From Vibrio sp. STUT-A11 (GTDB taxonomy: Bacteria > Pseudomonadota > Gammaproteobacteria > Enterobacterales > Vibrionaceae), in assembly GCF_026000435.1 (NCBI RefSeq), contig NZ_AP026764.1, forward strand, positions 372,001 through 436,000: 64,000 nt of DNA, in the 5' to 3' direction. Position 1 is the stretch's first letter. Each line of letters opens with the position of its first letter. Below the pieces are notes generated by a model. The model was not told where the DNA came from. It worked only from the letters and a program-made list of their open reading frames with translations, and searched no databases. Positions 50,852 to 60,180 of the stretch are shown here, piece after piece. The translations under genes were made by a program, and so were the position numbers.

Positions 50852-52282
50852 TCAGTCTCTCGGGAAAATCAGTGTAGCGCAGAGGCCGCCAAACTGAGAA
50901 TGGCTCAATGACAAACTGCCGCCATGAGCCTTTGCAATACTTTGTGAAATGGTTAACCCCAACCCATTTCCTTCTTTATCTTTGCTAGCGCGAAAATAAG
51001 GCTGGCAGAGCTTTTCTAATAACGGTTCGTCAACACCATCTCCGTGATCTTCAACCTCTATCTGGATCGATTCTTGGCTTTCCTTCAGAGTAATGTCTGC
51101 CTGGTGGCCGTATTTGAGTGCGTTATCGACCAAGTTCTGAATGCAGCGCTTAATCGCCAGTGGTTTACCGGCGAAATGGGTTCGGATTTCACCGTGAATG
51201 CGAATGGCATCTGGCACATCAACGATATTGGAAGCGATGTGTTGAATCAGTAGGGAGAGATTGATTGGTTCAATTTCCTCGTGGATATCGGTCTCTTTAA
51301 TACATTGCAGCGCGCCTTTAACCATCAAATCTAAGTCATTGCTTAGGCGAGTAAAACGCTCTCGGTCGGCATCGTTGTCCAACATTTCTGCCCTCAGTTT
51401 CAGGCAAGCAATCGGTGTTTTAAGGTCATGAGAAATGGCACTGAACAGCATCTCACGATCTTTAATGTGGCTGTCGATGCGGCGATTCATTTTATTGAAT
51501 GCTCGAACGGCGGCTTTGAGTTCGTTGCTACCACGTTCAGACACTTTGGGCACGTCTAATCGGCTCGACATCAGAGTTGCCGCTTTGGCTAACTCGCGAA
51601 TAGGTTGAATCTCTTTACGGACAATAAACCACGTACACACCAGTAGCATTAGTGCCGACAAAAGTAGCGTAAGCCATTGGCGCCATTCAAAATAGTTGGT
51701 TTCTAAGTTGACGTAAGGAGCGGGTAGTACCGCCGCGAGATAAAACCATTCGTTTTGGGCCACTTCAACCTGCATCACCAGAATGGGCGGGTTGAGGTCG
51801 CCAAACGAGAGCGAATAGTGTGCCCACATCAAAGGCAACTCATCAATAGGTAACTCGTTGTTAAACACTTTGAGTTTGTCTCGCTGAGTAAACTCGACAT
51901 TGATATTGGGAATGCCGTTCAACTCACTCTTTAACACTTGGCGAACCTGATTGATCACCAAGGTTTTGCGTTCACTCTCAGGCAACGGGTCAACTTGAAT
52001 TTGATGAGTATTGAGTGAAACAAAAAACCGCGTCCCACCCATGCTTCTTAACTGGTTAAGGACGAGGTGACGATATTCAGAAGGCAGAGTTTGAAAAAAA
52101 GCAATGGTTGAAGAGGCGCTCAAAGCCAGGCTTTTTACCGTCGTTGTCAAACCCTCTTTGTCTCGTTCACTGGCATGCTGATACCAGATGATGCCCGATA
52201 AGACCTGCGCCAGAATAATCACCAGCAGCAGGAAGACACTGGTTCGGACAACCAGGGATCCCTTCCAGCGTTTAATTCTCAT
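50852..52282 (-). CDS. Sensor histidine kinase
   Basis: Encodes 476 residues. Membrane helix 1 (about 13-32) and helix 2 (about 200-220) enclose a periplasmic sensor of about 165 residues. HAMP is followed by HisKA with the phospho-acceptor histidine in FSAISHDLKTPIACL and an HATPase domain (LVDNALKYG, VEDHGDGVDEP, GNGLGLTISQSIAKAHGG). The ATG at 52282 overlaps the end of the response regulator gene by 11 bp, which implies translational coupling. An in-frame ATG three codons earlier is possible. The neighbouring binding protein gene suggests a sugar signal. Confidence 0.9.
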   Translation of the reverse strand: MRIKRWKGSLVVRTSVFLLLVIILAQVLSGIIWYQHASERDKEGLTTTVKSLALSASSTIAFFQTLPSEYRHLVLNQLRSMGGTRFFVSLNTHQIQVDPLPESERKTLVINQVRQVLKSELNGIPNINVEFTQRDKLKVFNNELPIDELPLMWAHYSLSFGDLNPPILVMQVEVAQNEWFYLAAVLPAPYVNLETNYFEWRQWLTLLLSALMLLVCTWFIVRKEIQPIRELAKAATLMSSRLDVPKVSERGSNELKAAVRAFNKMNRRIDSHIKDREMLFSAISHDLKTPIACLKLRAEMLDNDADRERFTRLSNDLDLMVKGALQCIKETDIHEEIEPINLSLLIQHIASNIVDVPDAIRIHGEIRTHFAGKPLAIKRCIQNLVDNALKYGHQADITLKESQESIQIEVEDHGDGVDEPLLEKLCQPYFRASKDKEGNGLGLTISQSIAKAHGGSLSLSHSQFGGLCATLIFPRD

Positions 52283-52979
52283 AATGCACATCCGTGGTGA
52301 GCATATAGCCTTTGTTGCGCACGGTTAGGATAAGAGAGCGATCTTTATCTTCAAGGTGATGACGTAGGCGACTGATCTGCACATCAATACCGCGCTCAAA
52401 AGGGTCGGCATCGCGTCCCCAAATCTCTCGGGCAATATCATCACGAGAGAGGATCGATTGAGCATGATTGACGAACAAACCGAGTAGTGACAGGTCAGCA
52501 CCACTGAGCTGCTTTACCTCTCGGCTGGAAACGTGGGTTAACTGGCGAGTCACAGTATCTAATAACCAACCATCAAAACGTACTTTGCGCGTGAGTTTTG
52601 TATTTGATGTTGATTGGCTACGTCTGAGGATGGTTTTTATGCGAGCAAGCAATTCGCGCGGGCTAAATGACTTGGTGATGTAGTCGTCTGCCCCCATTTC
52701 TAACCCCGCGACTCGGTCAGCTTCTTCGGTGACGGCAGTGAGCATGATGATTGGAATATCCGAACTTTTACGCAGCTTCTGACAAAGGGTAAAGCCATCT
52801 TCGCCGGGCATCATTATATCAAGGATGATTAAATCAGGATGGTACTCGTTTAGCAGTTGCCACATCACGTCGCCGTTTTCTGCGCAGAGCACCTCAAACC
52901 CCGCTCGACCAAGATAATCCGACAACGCTTCACGAAGGTCAAGGTTGTCATCGACGACCAGTATCTGCTTGCTTTCCAT
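52272..52979 (-). CDS. OmpR-family response regulator
   Basis: Encodes 235 residues from the chosen start MESKQILVVDDN. The receiver domain shows the acidic pair DD (residues 9-10), the phospho-aspartate in LIILDIMMPGEDG, and threonine in MLTAVTEE. Of interest, the usual lysine is in ITKSFSPRELLAR. A winged-helix DNA-binding domain follows (ISRLRHHLEDKDRSLILTVRNKGYML). It is the first gene of a regulator-kinase-binding protein operon and is divergent from the PTS permease with about 250 bp between starts, so that permease is a likely target. Confidence 0.92.
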   Translation of the reverse strand: MESKQILVVDDNLDLREALSDYLGRAGFEVLCAENGDVMWQLLNEYHPDLIILDIMMPGEDGFTLCQKLRKSSDIPIIMLTAVTEEADRVAGLEMGADDYITKSFSPRELLARIKTILRRSQSTSNTKLTRKVRFDGWLLDTVTRQLTHVSSREVKQLSGADLSLLGLFVNHAQSILSRDDIAREIWGRDADPFERGIDVQISRLRHHLEDKDRSLILTVRNKGYMLTTDVHYEN

Positions 52980-53232
52980 CCTACTCTCCCTGTGCCTGTC
53001 CCTGTGCTTAGCGCTGGTCAATATGATGCATTCTTAATCACTTATACACAATCGAGCCGATTGCAATTTTACTTATTGGTATCAGAGATTTGTAAGCTGC
53101 CACTTACAAACTGATTGCCTTTTGTAACCTTGGCCGTCGCCTTCCTCGCTATGATCATCCTGACCTTACGTGAAACAACATGACCTGAAGGAATCAGGTC
53201 TCAAAAACACTGACTTTCGTCAGGAGGAAACC

Positions 53233-54675
53233 ATGTTTGCAAGTATATTTGGACAACTACAAAAAATAGGGCGGGCTTTGATGCTGCCTGTGGCGGTGTT
53301 ACCTGTGGCGGGCTTAATGCTCGGTCTTGGCAACGCTGGTTTTGCGTTTATTCCGGACGCGATCAATAAAGTGATGCTTGCCGCGGGCGACGGCGTGTTT
53401 GGCAACATGCAACTGATGTTCGCGGTTGGCGTGGCGCTCGGATTATCAAAGGGCAATGACGGTGCGGCAGCGTTAGCAGGCTTAGTCGGCCTTATCATAA
53501 TGAATGCTTCTTTAGGTATCGTCGCTGGGCTTCGTGGTCTAGAGACCGACGCGACAATCATGGGCGTTGAGACACTGCAGACTGGGGTATTTGGCGGCAT
53601 TTTTATTGGTGCAGTCGCCGCGATCATGTATAACCGCTTCTACAATATAAAGCTGCCAGAGTATTTAGGATTCTTCGCAGGTAAGCGATTTGTGCCAATC
53701 GTTACTGGTCTTTCCGCAATCGCTGTCGGTGCTATTCTCGCGTTCGCATGGCCACCTATCGGACAGCTTCTTGACGCATTTTCTCATTGGGCCGCGTACC
53801 AAAACCCGGTTCTTGCTTGGGCTATATACGGTGCAGGTGAGCGTTCTTTACTCCCGGTTGGTTTGCACCACATCTGGAATGCACCGTTCTTCTTCGAAGT
53901 TGGTAGCTATATCGACCCAGAAACCGGCAAAGAGTTTACTGGTGAGCTAACTCGCTTCTTTGCTGGCGACAAAACCGCAGGTTATCTGTCAGGCGGCTTT
54001 ATGTACTCAATGTGGGCACTACCAGCAGCAGCGCTGGCGATTTACCACTGTGCGACGCCTGAGCGTAAGAAGATTGTCGGTGGTTTGATGATGTCAGCAG
54101 CGTTGACCTCTTGGTTAACCGGTATTACTGAACCAATCGAATTTACCTTCTTATTCGTCGCGCCAGTGCTTTACGTGATTCACATTTTCCTTACCGGTAT
54201 TGCGTTTGCGATTACCTCATTTTTGGAAATCAAACACAGCACCGACTTTGCTCACGGCGCAATCCAGTTTTTCCTTTACTACCCAATGTCGAGCAACGCG
54301 TGGATGTTCATCATCATCGGTCCAATTTGGGCGACGCTTTACTACGGTTTGTTCCGCTTCCTGATTGTGAAGTTGGATCTAAAAACGCCGGGCCGCGAAA
54401 CCGATATTGCAGAACTGAAGATTGCCGGACAACCTGATGAAATTGCTGTAGATGTGGTGGCTGCACTTGGCGGAAAAGCTAACATTAAATCTGTTGACGC
54501 GTGTATCACTCGTCTGCGCGTCTCGGTTAAAGACATTGCTAACGTTGATGTTGCTAAGCTGAAAGCACTTGGCGCACGAGATGTACTGGTGATTGGCGAC
54601 AGTTTACAAGCGATTTTCGGTACGCAATCGGACTCAATTAAGTCAGAAGTACACAGCGTACTTGCGACCTCCTGA
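53233..54675 (+). CDS. ptsG: Glucose-type PTS permease, EIICB
   Basis: Encodes 480 residues. The EIIC membrane domain (about 1-385) has the phospho-transfer signature GITEPIEFTFLFVAP with its glutamate, and HHIWNAPFFFEVG. An EIIB domain at the C-terminus carries the phosphorylated cysteine in SVDACITRLRVSVKD. This is the PtsG/NagE-like glucose superfamily, which imports and phosphorylates glucose using EIIA-Glc. AGGAGG lies 5 bp before the ATG at 53233. The frame is open further upstream but without a better start. Given the divergent sugar-sensing operon it may be a secondary permease, for glucose or a relative such as glucosamine. Confidence 0.85.
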   Translation: MFASIFGQLQKIGRALMLPVAVLPVAGLMLGLGNAGFAFIPDAINKVMLAAGDGVFGNMQLMFAVGVALGLSKGNDGAAALAGLVGLIIMNASLGIVAGLRGLETDATIMGVETLQTGVFGGIFIGAVAAIMYNRFYNIKLPEYLGFFAGKRFVPIVTGLSAIAVGAILAFAWPPIGQLLDAFSHWAAYQNPVLAWAIYGAGERSLLPVGLHHIWNAPFFFEVGSYIDPETGKEFTGELTRFFAGDKTAGYLSGGFMYSMWALPAAALAIYHCATPERKKIVGGLMMSAALTSWLTGITEPIEFTFLFVAPVLYVIHIFLTGIAFAITSFLEIKHSTDFAHGAIQFFLYYPMSSNAWMFIIIGPIWATLYYGLFRFLIVKLDLKTPGRETDIAELKIAGQPDEIAVDVVAALGGKANIKSVDACITRLRVSVKDIANVDVAKLKALGARDVLVIGDSLQAIFGTQSDSIKSEVHSVLATS

Positions 54676-54704
54676 TCTTACCTCCCCCCATCTGGGTAAG
54701 ATTT

Positions 54705-54732
54705 GCCAACTTCCCTGCGAGGTTGGCTTTTT
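54705..54732 (+). terminator. Terminator of the PTS gene
   Basis: GCCAAC at 54705-54710 pairs with GTTGGC at 54722-54727 and is followed by TTTTT. Confidence 0.8.
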
Positions 54733-54763
54733 CGTTTTTGCTCTATCGCAGATCGATGACGAA

Positions 54764-55687
54764 CTAAGAGCGCTCTAAAAGCTCTTTAAGGTTTCGGGCG
54801 ATTTCTTCGGCCGCAAGCATGCCGCGGTTTAGTGACCACAATTTTGGTGAAACCTCTATCACTTGCTGCTTTTTCACCGCAGTCAGCAGATTGAACAATG
54901 GGTTCTTCCGCCATTCATCGACAACATTGGGGGTTGAATACAGTCCAATCAGCAACCAATCTGGATTCGCTTTGAGAAGAAACTCAAAGCTTGTTGGCAA
55001 ATAAGCCGTTTGAGTTTGATCTACAAGAGGACTGTTTAGCCCCAGGGTATTCAATACACCACCAGCGTAAGAGACCGGGCTATGTAACCACATCCCCTTA
55101 TCCGAGACGACCCCAAACTGTATGGTGTCTTGGGTAGAAAAACGCTGTTTAAACTGCGCCATCGTTTGCTGATGCTGCTCGACTCGCTGCACCATTTGGT
55201 CTTGTTTGCCAATCGCAAAACCAATTTTGATTGCAGACTCAAGGTTCTCTTGATAAGTCTCCCCACGACTTTTTAGCAGCAATGTTGGCGCTATTCGCTG
55301 CAAATCCTGATAGATCGTACGATGACGCTCCGCGTCAGCAATGATGAGATCTGGCTTGAGTTGCGCAATCACTTCTAGGCTAGGCTGTGACCGAGCGCCG
55401 ACAGACTGCCAAGGCTCCACTTTCTCTCGCACTGCTGCAATGACTCGTGTTGGGTCTTTATCATCAGCAACACCAACTGGCGACACATCAACCGCGGCTA
55501 AGGCATCCACAAAAGAGAATTCGAGTACAACGATACGTTGTGGAATCGTTTCAATCTCGAATGTGCCCTGCTCATCTTGAACGGTACGAATCTGAGCCAT
55601 AGATGAAGATGAAGCAATGGCAAGCATAAGCAACATCAGTGAAAGTACATAAAAACGGCCACTGCCAAATCTAGTTAAATTTTCCAT
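54764..55687 (-). CDS. FecB-like ferric-chelate periplasmic binding protein
   Basis: Encodes 307 residues: N-terminal signal (about 1-31, ending SSSMA-Q), then a class III binding fold (PQRIVVLEFSFVDALAAVDV, KPDLIIADAERHRTIYQDL, and the long backbone helix). The resemblance is to FecB and other Fe(III)-citrate or siderophore binding proteins. It is 85 bp downstream of a TonB-dependent receptor gene on the same strand. No permease or ATPase gene accompanies it here, so it must use components encoded elsewhere. Confidence 0.85.
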   Translation of the reverse strand: MENLTRFGSGRFYVLSLMLLMLAIASSSSMAQIRTVQDEQGTFEIETIPQRIVVLEFSFVDALAAVDVSPVGVADDKDPTRVIAAVREKVEPWQSVGARSQPSLEVIAQLKPDLIIADAERHRTIYQDLQRIAPTLLLKSRGETYQENLESAIKIGFAIGKQDQMVQRVEQHQQTMAQFKQRFSTQDTIQFGVVSDKGMWLHSPVSYAGGVLNTLGLNSPLVDQTQTAYLPTSFEFLLKANPDWLLIGLYSTPNVVDEWRKNPLFNLLTAVKKQQVIEVSPKLWSLNRGMLAAEEIARNLKELLERS

Positions 55688-55720
55688 ATCAATACACGCT
55701 CCAATACTAAGACCGGTTAA

Positions 55721-55742
55721 GTCGCCAACCTAAATTGGCGAC
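55721..55742. terminator. Hairpin between the receptor and binding-protein genes
   Basis: GTCGCCAA at 55721-55728 pairs with TTGGCGAC at 55735-55742. A T run is present only on the plus strand, so on the coding (minus) strand it may merely attenuate or stabilise the transcript. Confidence 0.45.
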
Positions 55743-55772
55743 TTTTCTTTTAAAGATCCATAAACAAAGTGA

Positions 55773-57884
55773 TTAAAACTGGTAGTTCAGATCAAGCGTG
55801 TAGGAGCGTCCCGGTGCCGGATAACGACCAACAGGGCTAGTATCAATACCGCGGAAGTAATAATCTTCATCAAACAGGTTGTTCACGGCGACATTCATAC
55901 GTAGTTTACCCGTTTCATCCTTGTATAAGTCCGTACCTAAGTTAAAGTTCCAGACCATATAAGACGGCACTTTACCAGTCGCCCCCGTACTATCCTCAGA
56001 GCTGGTATTCGCGTTATCGGTGTACGCATCACTGAAATAGAAGCCAGATAAAGTGGTATCTACGCCAGAAAACACATAAGTCGCATCCCAGCCAAGTTGG
56101 TGCTTGGAGGAGAACGGCAGCTGATTGCCTTTGTTATCACCGTCTTCTTCAAGTGTGGCATCTAAGTAGTTGTAGTTTGCACCTAAACTGAGTAACGGCA
56201 ATGATTCCGGAACATATCGAGCTGATAATTCAATACCCTGATGCAACGTTTTACCAATGTTGTCAAAAGTTTGCGTCGCGCTCTGCCATTGCAGTTGATC
56301 TTCAAAATCAACTCGGTAAATCGCCGCGTTGAAACTGGTCTCGTTCTGAGTAAAACGCGCGCCCACTTCGTAGTTCCAGGCTAACTCACTGCCTTCTTCA
56401 CCCAAACCTCGGATGTAAGCAATCTGAGGTGCCCGCAGAGATTTTTGTGCATTTGCGTAGGTCACCCACTGTTCATTGATACTATAAGCCAGCGTCAAAC
56501 CAGGTAACCATTCCGTCACTTTATTATCTGCGCTTTGTTCTTTTCCAAGATCGTCAAAGCTCATATCAACCGATTCAAATCGCAATCCTGGCGTAATTTT
56601 AAGTGTATCGTTGAATAAACCAATTTCATTGCTGATGTAACCCGCAAACGCATCGGTATCTAAGTGCCAGTCACGCGGTACGTTGGTGGTACCTCCAGAG
56701 ATAGGCGTTTGCGTAAGTTTGTAATCGATGTCTTCGTTAACGTAACGAGCGCCAATAATCCAGTTTTGAGTAACAGACTTACCCTCGCCAAAATACATGG
56801 CTAGTTTCGGCTCGATACCATATACAGTAAATTCGCGAGGTGAGGTACGAATATCGGTGGAAGGCAAAGCAGGATCGGCCCAGTGTCCACCAGCACTATT
56901 AAAGCCCCACTGGAAAAAACGCTCAGATTGATGACCAAAAGTGAGTAGCTCAAGTTCAGAACTGTCTGCAAACGCTAAATCGTGAATGTATTTTACGCTC
57001 CAACGCGTCGATTCACCCTGATACTCATCGTATTGGCGTTTCGACTGCTGTCGGTCTTGTTGGTAGTCTGTTGGGGACAGCGCTCCTGGCATCTGAGTGT
57101 CGGCTTCATAACGTTGAATAAACGCCTGAAGCTCTTGCGAATCACTCAGTAACCACTGAATTTTCGCTTGGAAATTTTTCACGTCCGTATCTGAATGTTC
57201 ACGAAAACTCTCGCCTTTTAAAAAGTTGCCTTCCAGTTGCAATGCGAAAGTATCACTTAACCACCCTCCGGTTCTCAGGTAGAAATCGTTAAGCGGTGTA
57301 TCTCCGTCTTCAAAGACTGTCAGACGATTACTTATCTCTGTCTGCCAAGTGTGAGGAATCGCTTTGGTGACTAGGTTAATTACACCACCTACGTTGTTTG
57401 GTCCGTACTGAACCGCCGCGCCGCCGCGAACAACGTCAATTCGTTCAATCATAGACAAAGTCGCAGGGAAAATAGACTGACCGGTATGGCCATAGGGAGC
57501 AAGCGTCAACGGAATACCATCCATTAGCATTTGAGCATGACCACTGCGACTCGCATTTAAACCACGCACTGAAATGTTTGGTAGAACTCCCGTTCCAGTT
57601 TCATCCTGAACTTTAATACCAGGAACACTTTGCAGAGCACCATCAATTGAGCTTGCAGCTGTTTTTTTGATTTGCTCGGCGGTAATGATGGTTCGTGCTC
57701 CTGGGTACTCTTTAACGTCTTCAATTTCAGAGTTACCTATCACACTACCGGTAACGACAACCGTTTCCATCGCTGACGTATTGACTTTAGAAGCTGAAGC
57801 ACTTGCCTGCGGTACTATAGCCGTTGAGGCTAGCGAGGACACAATCGCAATAGATAAAGGATGCATGGTCAATAATTTGTTCAT
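55773..57884 (-). CDS. TonB-dependent outer-membrane receptor, FecA-like
   Basis: Encodes 703 residues: signal peptide (about 1-30), TonB box METVVVTGSV, plug domain with NISVRGLN, QMLMDGIPLTLAPYGHTGQ and VVRGGAAVQYGPNNVGGVINL, and a 22-strand barrel ending in an aromatic residue (YTLDLNYQF). The plug sequence resembles FecA and siderophore receptors. There is no N-terminal signalling extension as in E. coli FecA. It imports a ferric chelate using TonB energy. Fur control is expected, but I could not see a clear Fur box upstream. Confidence 0.9.
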   Translation of the reverse strand: MNKLLTMHPLSIAIVSSLASTAIVPQASASASKVNTSAMETVVVTGSVIGNSEIEDVKEYPGARTIITAEQIKKTAASSIDGALQSVPGIKVQDETGTGVLPNISVRGLNASRSGHAQMLMDGIPLTLAPYGHTGQSIFPATLSMIERIDVVRGGAAVQYGPNNVGGVINLVTKAIPHTWQTEISNRLTVFEDGDTPLNDFYLRTGGWLSDTFALQLEGNFLKGESFREHSDTDVKNFQAKIQWLLSDSQELQAFIQRYEADTQMPGALSPTDYQQDRQQSKRQYDEYQGESTRWSVKYIHDLAFADSSELELLTFGHQSERFFQWGFNSAGGHWADPALPSTDIRTSPREFTVYGIEPKLAMYFGEGKSVTQNWIIGARYVNEDIDYKLTQTPISGGTTNVPRDWHLDTDAFAGYISNEIGLFNDTLKITPGLRFESVDMSFDDLGKEQSADNKVTEWLPGLTLAYSINEQWVTYANAQKSLRAPQIAYIRGLGEEGSELAWNYEVGARFTQNETSFNAAIYRVDFEDQLQWQSATQTFDNIGKTLHQGIELSARYVPESLPLLSLGANYNYLDATLEEDGDNKGNQLPFSSKHQLGWDATYVFSGVDTTLSGFYFSDAYTDNANTSSEDSTGATGKVPSYMVWNFNLGTDLYKDETGKLRMNVAVNNLFDEDYYFRGIDTSPVGRYPAPGRSYTLDLNYQF

Positions 57885-58106
57885 TTATTCATTCCGTATA
57901 ATTTAGTTAGATCCCACGGATGCAAATAAGAACAAATATTATTTTAATTTTCAATATTTATTAATAATTAATTCAATATCCTCTCTTTATTAACCGTTAA
58001 GAAACAAATTACACAAAGGCCGAAAAGCAATGTCATAGTCAACAAGAAGCAATAAGACACCACAGGACTAATGTCATATCGATCACTTTCTGATGTTCAG
58101 AAACAA

Positions 58107-58134
58107 CACACCCCGCCAGAGTTAGCGGGGTGTG
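58107..58134. terminator. Terminator behind the galactofuranose-type ABC operon
   Basis: CACACCCCGC at 58107-58116 and GCGGGGTGTG at 58125-58134 form a perfect 10-bp stem with short T-rich tails on both strands. It separates the ABC operon from the receptor gene promoter. The rest of the gap 57885-58156 is AT-rich without a gene. Confidence 0.8.
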
Positions 58135-58156
58135 TTTATTTTCTGCTGGAGATCGC

Positions 58157-59155
58157 TCAACTAGGCGCTGATTTCAACACGGCTGAGTTCGCCACATTCT
58201 TGCGTCGTTCACTCATAATCAATAGCAGCCGTTGCAAGCCGATAAAGCCAAACAGCAAGATACCGACAATGATTTTCGTCCACCACGAACTTAACGTGCC
58301 GTCAAAAGTAATGTAGGTTTGAATCAGGCCCTGAATGAGCACACCAAATAGTGAACCTAATACAGTGCCCACACCGCCAGAGAGCAGAGTACCGCCAATT
58401 ACAACAGCAGCAATAGCATCAAGCTCAACACCGACTCCTGCCAGCGGATAACCTGCTGAGGTATAAATGGAAAATACAATGCCTGCACAGGTAGCGAGAA
58501 ACGTCGATAGCATATAGATGCCAATCACAGTACGTCTGACGGGAACCCCCATTAACCCAGCGGAAGTTGCGTTACCGCCAACGGCATAAACGTTATTACC
58601 AAAGCGAGTTCGGTGTGCGAGTAAGATACCAAACACAACAACAACTAACATGATGACGGCCATTAAACTCAGTCGGCCCCCACCCCAGATATGCCAGGCA
58701 GTACGGGAGAGTTCTTTGAACATTGGGTGCTGAATCGGAATCGACTGCTCGGAAATTAAAAAGCTAGCCCCACGTAAGAAGAACATCCCAGCAAGCGTGA
58801 CGATAAACGCCGGTATTTTCAGCGTATCGATAATCCAACCCATAAAGCCGCCGAACAGCATACCCATGACCAATACTGTGAACATGGCCATGATTGGATC
58901 CATATTCCAGTCACCGATCATTTTCGCCAGAAAGACACCAGTAAAAGCCACGACCGATCCCACCGAGAGATCAATACCTCCAGAGAGAATCACAAAGGTC
59001 ATTCCGACAGCAAGAATACCTAAAAAGGCATTATCTGTCAGAATGTTACAAATCACTCTTGTTGTCATAAACGCCGGGAACTCAAGCGCGCAAAAAACAT
59101 AACCGACCAAAAAGACACAGATTGTAATGAACAGAGGAAAGTTACGTTTAATCAT
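58157..59155 (-). CDS. yjfF: Sugar ABC permease, YjfF type
   Basis: Encodes 332 residues with about nine membrane helices and the permease core (GGIDLSVGSVVAFTG, NVYAVGGNATSAGLMGVPVRR) of the ribose/galactofuranose ABC family. It overlaps the end of the preceding permease gene by 8 bp. Together with the two genes before it and the binding protein it forms the set YtfQ-YtfR-YtfT-YjfF, known in E. coli as a galactofuranose importer. Confidence 0.9.
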   Translation of the reverse strand: MIKRNFPLFITICVFLVGYVFCALEFPAFMTTRVICNILTDNAFLGILAVGMTFVILSGGIDLSVGSVVAFTGVFLAKMIGDWNMDPIMAMFTVLVMGMLFGGFMGWIIDTLKIPAFIVTLAGMFFLRGASFLISEQSIPIQHPMFKELSRTAWHIWGGGRLSLMAVIMLVVVVFGILLAHRTRFGNNVYAVGGNATSAGLMGVPVRRTVIGIYMLSTFLATCAGIVFSIYTSAGYPLAGVGVELDAIAAVVIGGTLLSGGVGTVLGSLFGVLIQGLIQTYITFDGTLSSWWTKIIVGILLFGFIGLQRLLLIMSERRKNVANSAVLKSAPS

Positions 59156-60173
59156 GATGGAGTTTCCTCTTAACCGCTTGAATCACCGCTGGCGACTGCA
59201 TGACCAGCACCAACAACACGACAACGGATTTCACAATGTGATTCCACTGTGGTTGGTATCCAGATAGCAAAATACCTGTGTTAATGCTCTGAATAATAAA
59301 TGCTCCGACTAATGCCAGCAGCAGGTTAAATCGTCCTCCCATTAATGATGTGCCACCGATAACAACCGCAAGAATCGCGTCCATTTCGAGCCACAACCCA
59401 GCATTGTTCGCATCGGCACCTTTGATATCGGCTGCGATAATGATCCCAGCAAGCGCGGCCATCAAACCGCTCAGCACGTAAACCGACATCACAATAACTG
59501 GGGTATTAATCCCGGCATTTTTCGCTGCTTTAATATTGATGCCAACCGATTCGATAAACAGCCCTAATGCGGTCTTCTTGGTTAAACACCAGATTCCGAT
59601 AGTGGCGAGAATCAACAGAATAATCGGGGTTGGCAGAAGCAAAAATGAACCACTACCAAACCAGGATAAGGTGTCATTAGTAAAGGTCACAATCTGACCC
59701 TGAGTGATAAGCTGTGCAACCCCCCGTCCAGCGACCATAAGAATCAAAGTGGCGACAATCGGTTGGATCTTAAATACAGCGACAAGAAAGCCATTCCATA
59801 GACCACAAACAACACCTGAGAGCAGCGCGCAAACTAAAATCGTTGCTGGCGCGTAGCCCTGAGATGCCATACTTGCCATCACTGCTCCACTGATCGCCAT
59901 CACTGCCCCAACCGACAGATCAATTCCGCCCGTTGCGATAACTAACGTCATACCTATCGTGAGCAGCGCAACTGGCGCACCGCGGTTAAAAATGTCGATC
60001 ACACTGCCAAACAGACGTCCATCCTGAATATGGATAGAAAAGAAGTTATCAGCGATGATCGCGTTGACTAAAAACAGGCACAGAAGTGCCAACACTTGTG
60101 GCGCACCTTTCGGCAGACTAAATCTGGATTTCGAAGATGCGCTTGTGCGAGTTGAAGGATTAAATGTTGTCAT
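59148..60173 (-). CDS. ytfT: Sugar ABC permease, YtfT type
   Basis: Encodes 341 residues with membrane helices and the motif ATGGIDLSVGAVMAISGAVMA and the conserved INIKAAKNAGINTPVI loop that contacts the ATPase. It lies 7 bp behind the ATPase gene and overlaps the next permease. The order ytfQ-ytfR-ytfT-yjfF is the same as in E. coli. Confidence 0.9.
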   Translation of the reverse strand: MTTFNPSTRTSASSKSRFSLPKGAPQVLALLCLFLVNAIIADNFFSIHIQDGRLFGSVIDIFNRGAPVALLTIGMTLVIATGGIDLSVGAVMAISGAVMASMASQGYAPATILVCALLSGVVCGLWNGFLVAVFKIQPIVATLILMVAGRGVAQLITQGQIVTFTNDTLSWFGSGSFLLLPTPIILLILATIGIWCLTKKTALGLFIESVGINIKAAKNAGINTPVIVMSVYVLSGLMAALAGIIIAADIKGADANNAGLWLEMDAILAVVIGGTSLMGGRFNLLLALVGAFIIQSINTGILLSGYQPQWNHIVKSVVVLLVLVMQSPAVIQAVKRKLHHD

Positions 60174-60180
60174 TGGAACC

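Noticed and set aside
57900..57960. Fur box before the TonB-dependent receptor
   Set aside because: The region is AT-rich and contains AAATATTATTT-like stretches, but no 19-bp palindrome close enough to the Fur consensus to claim.
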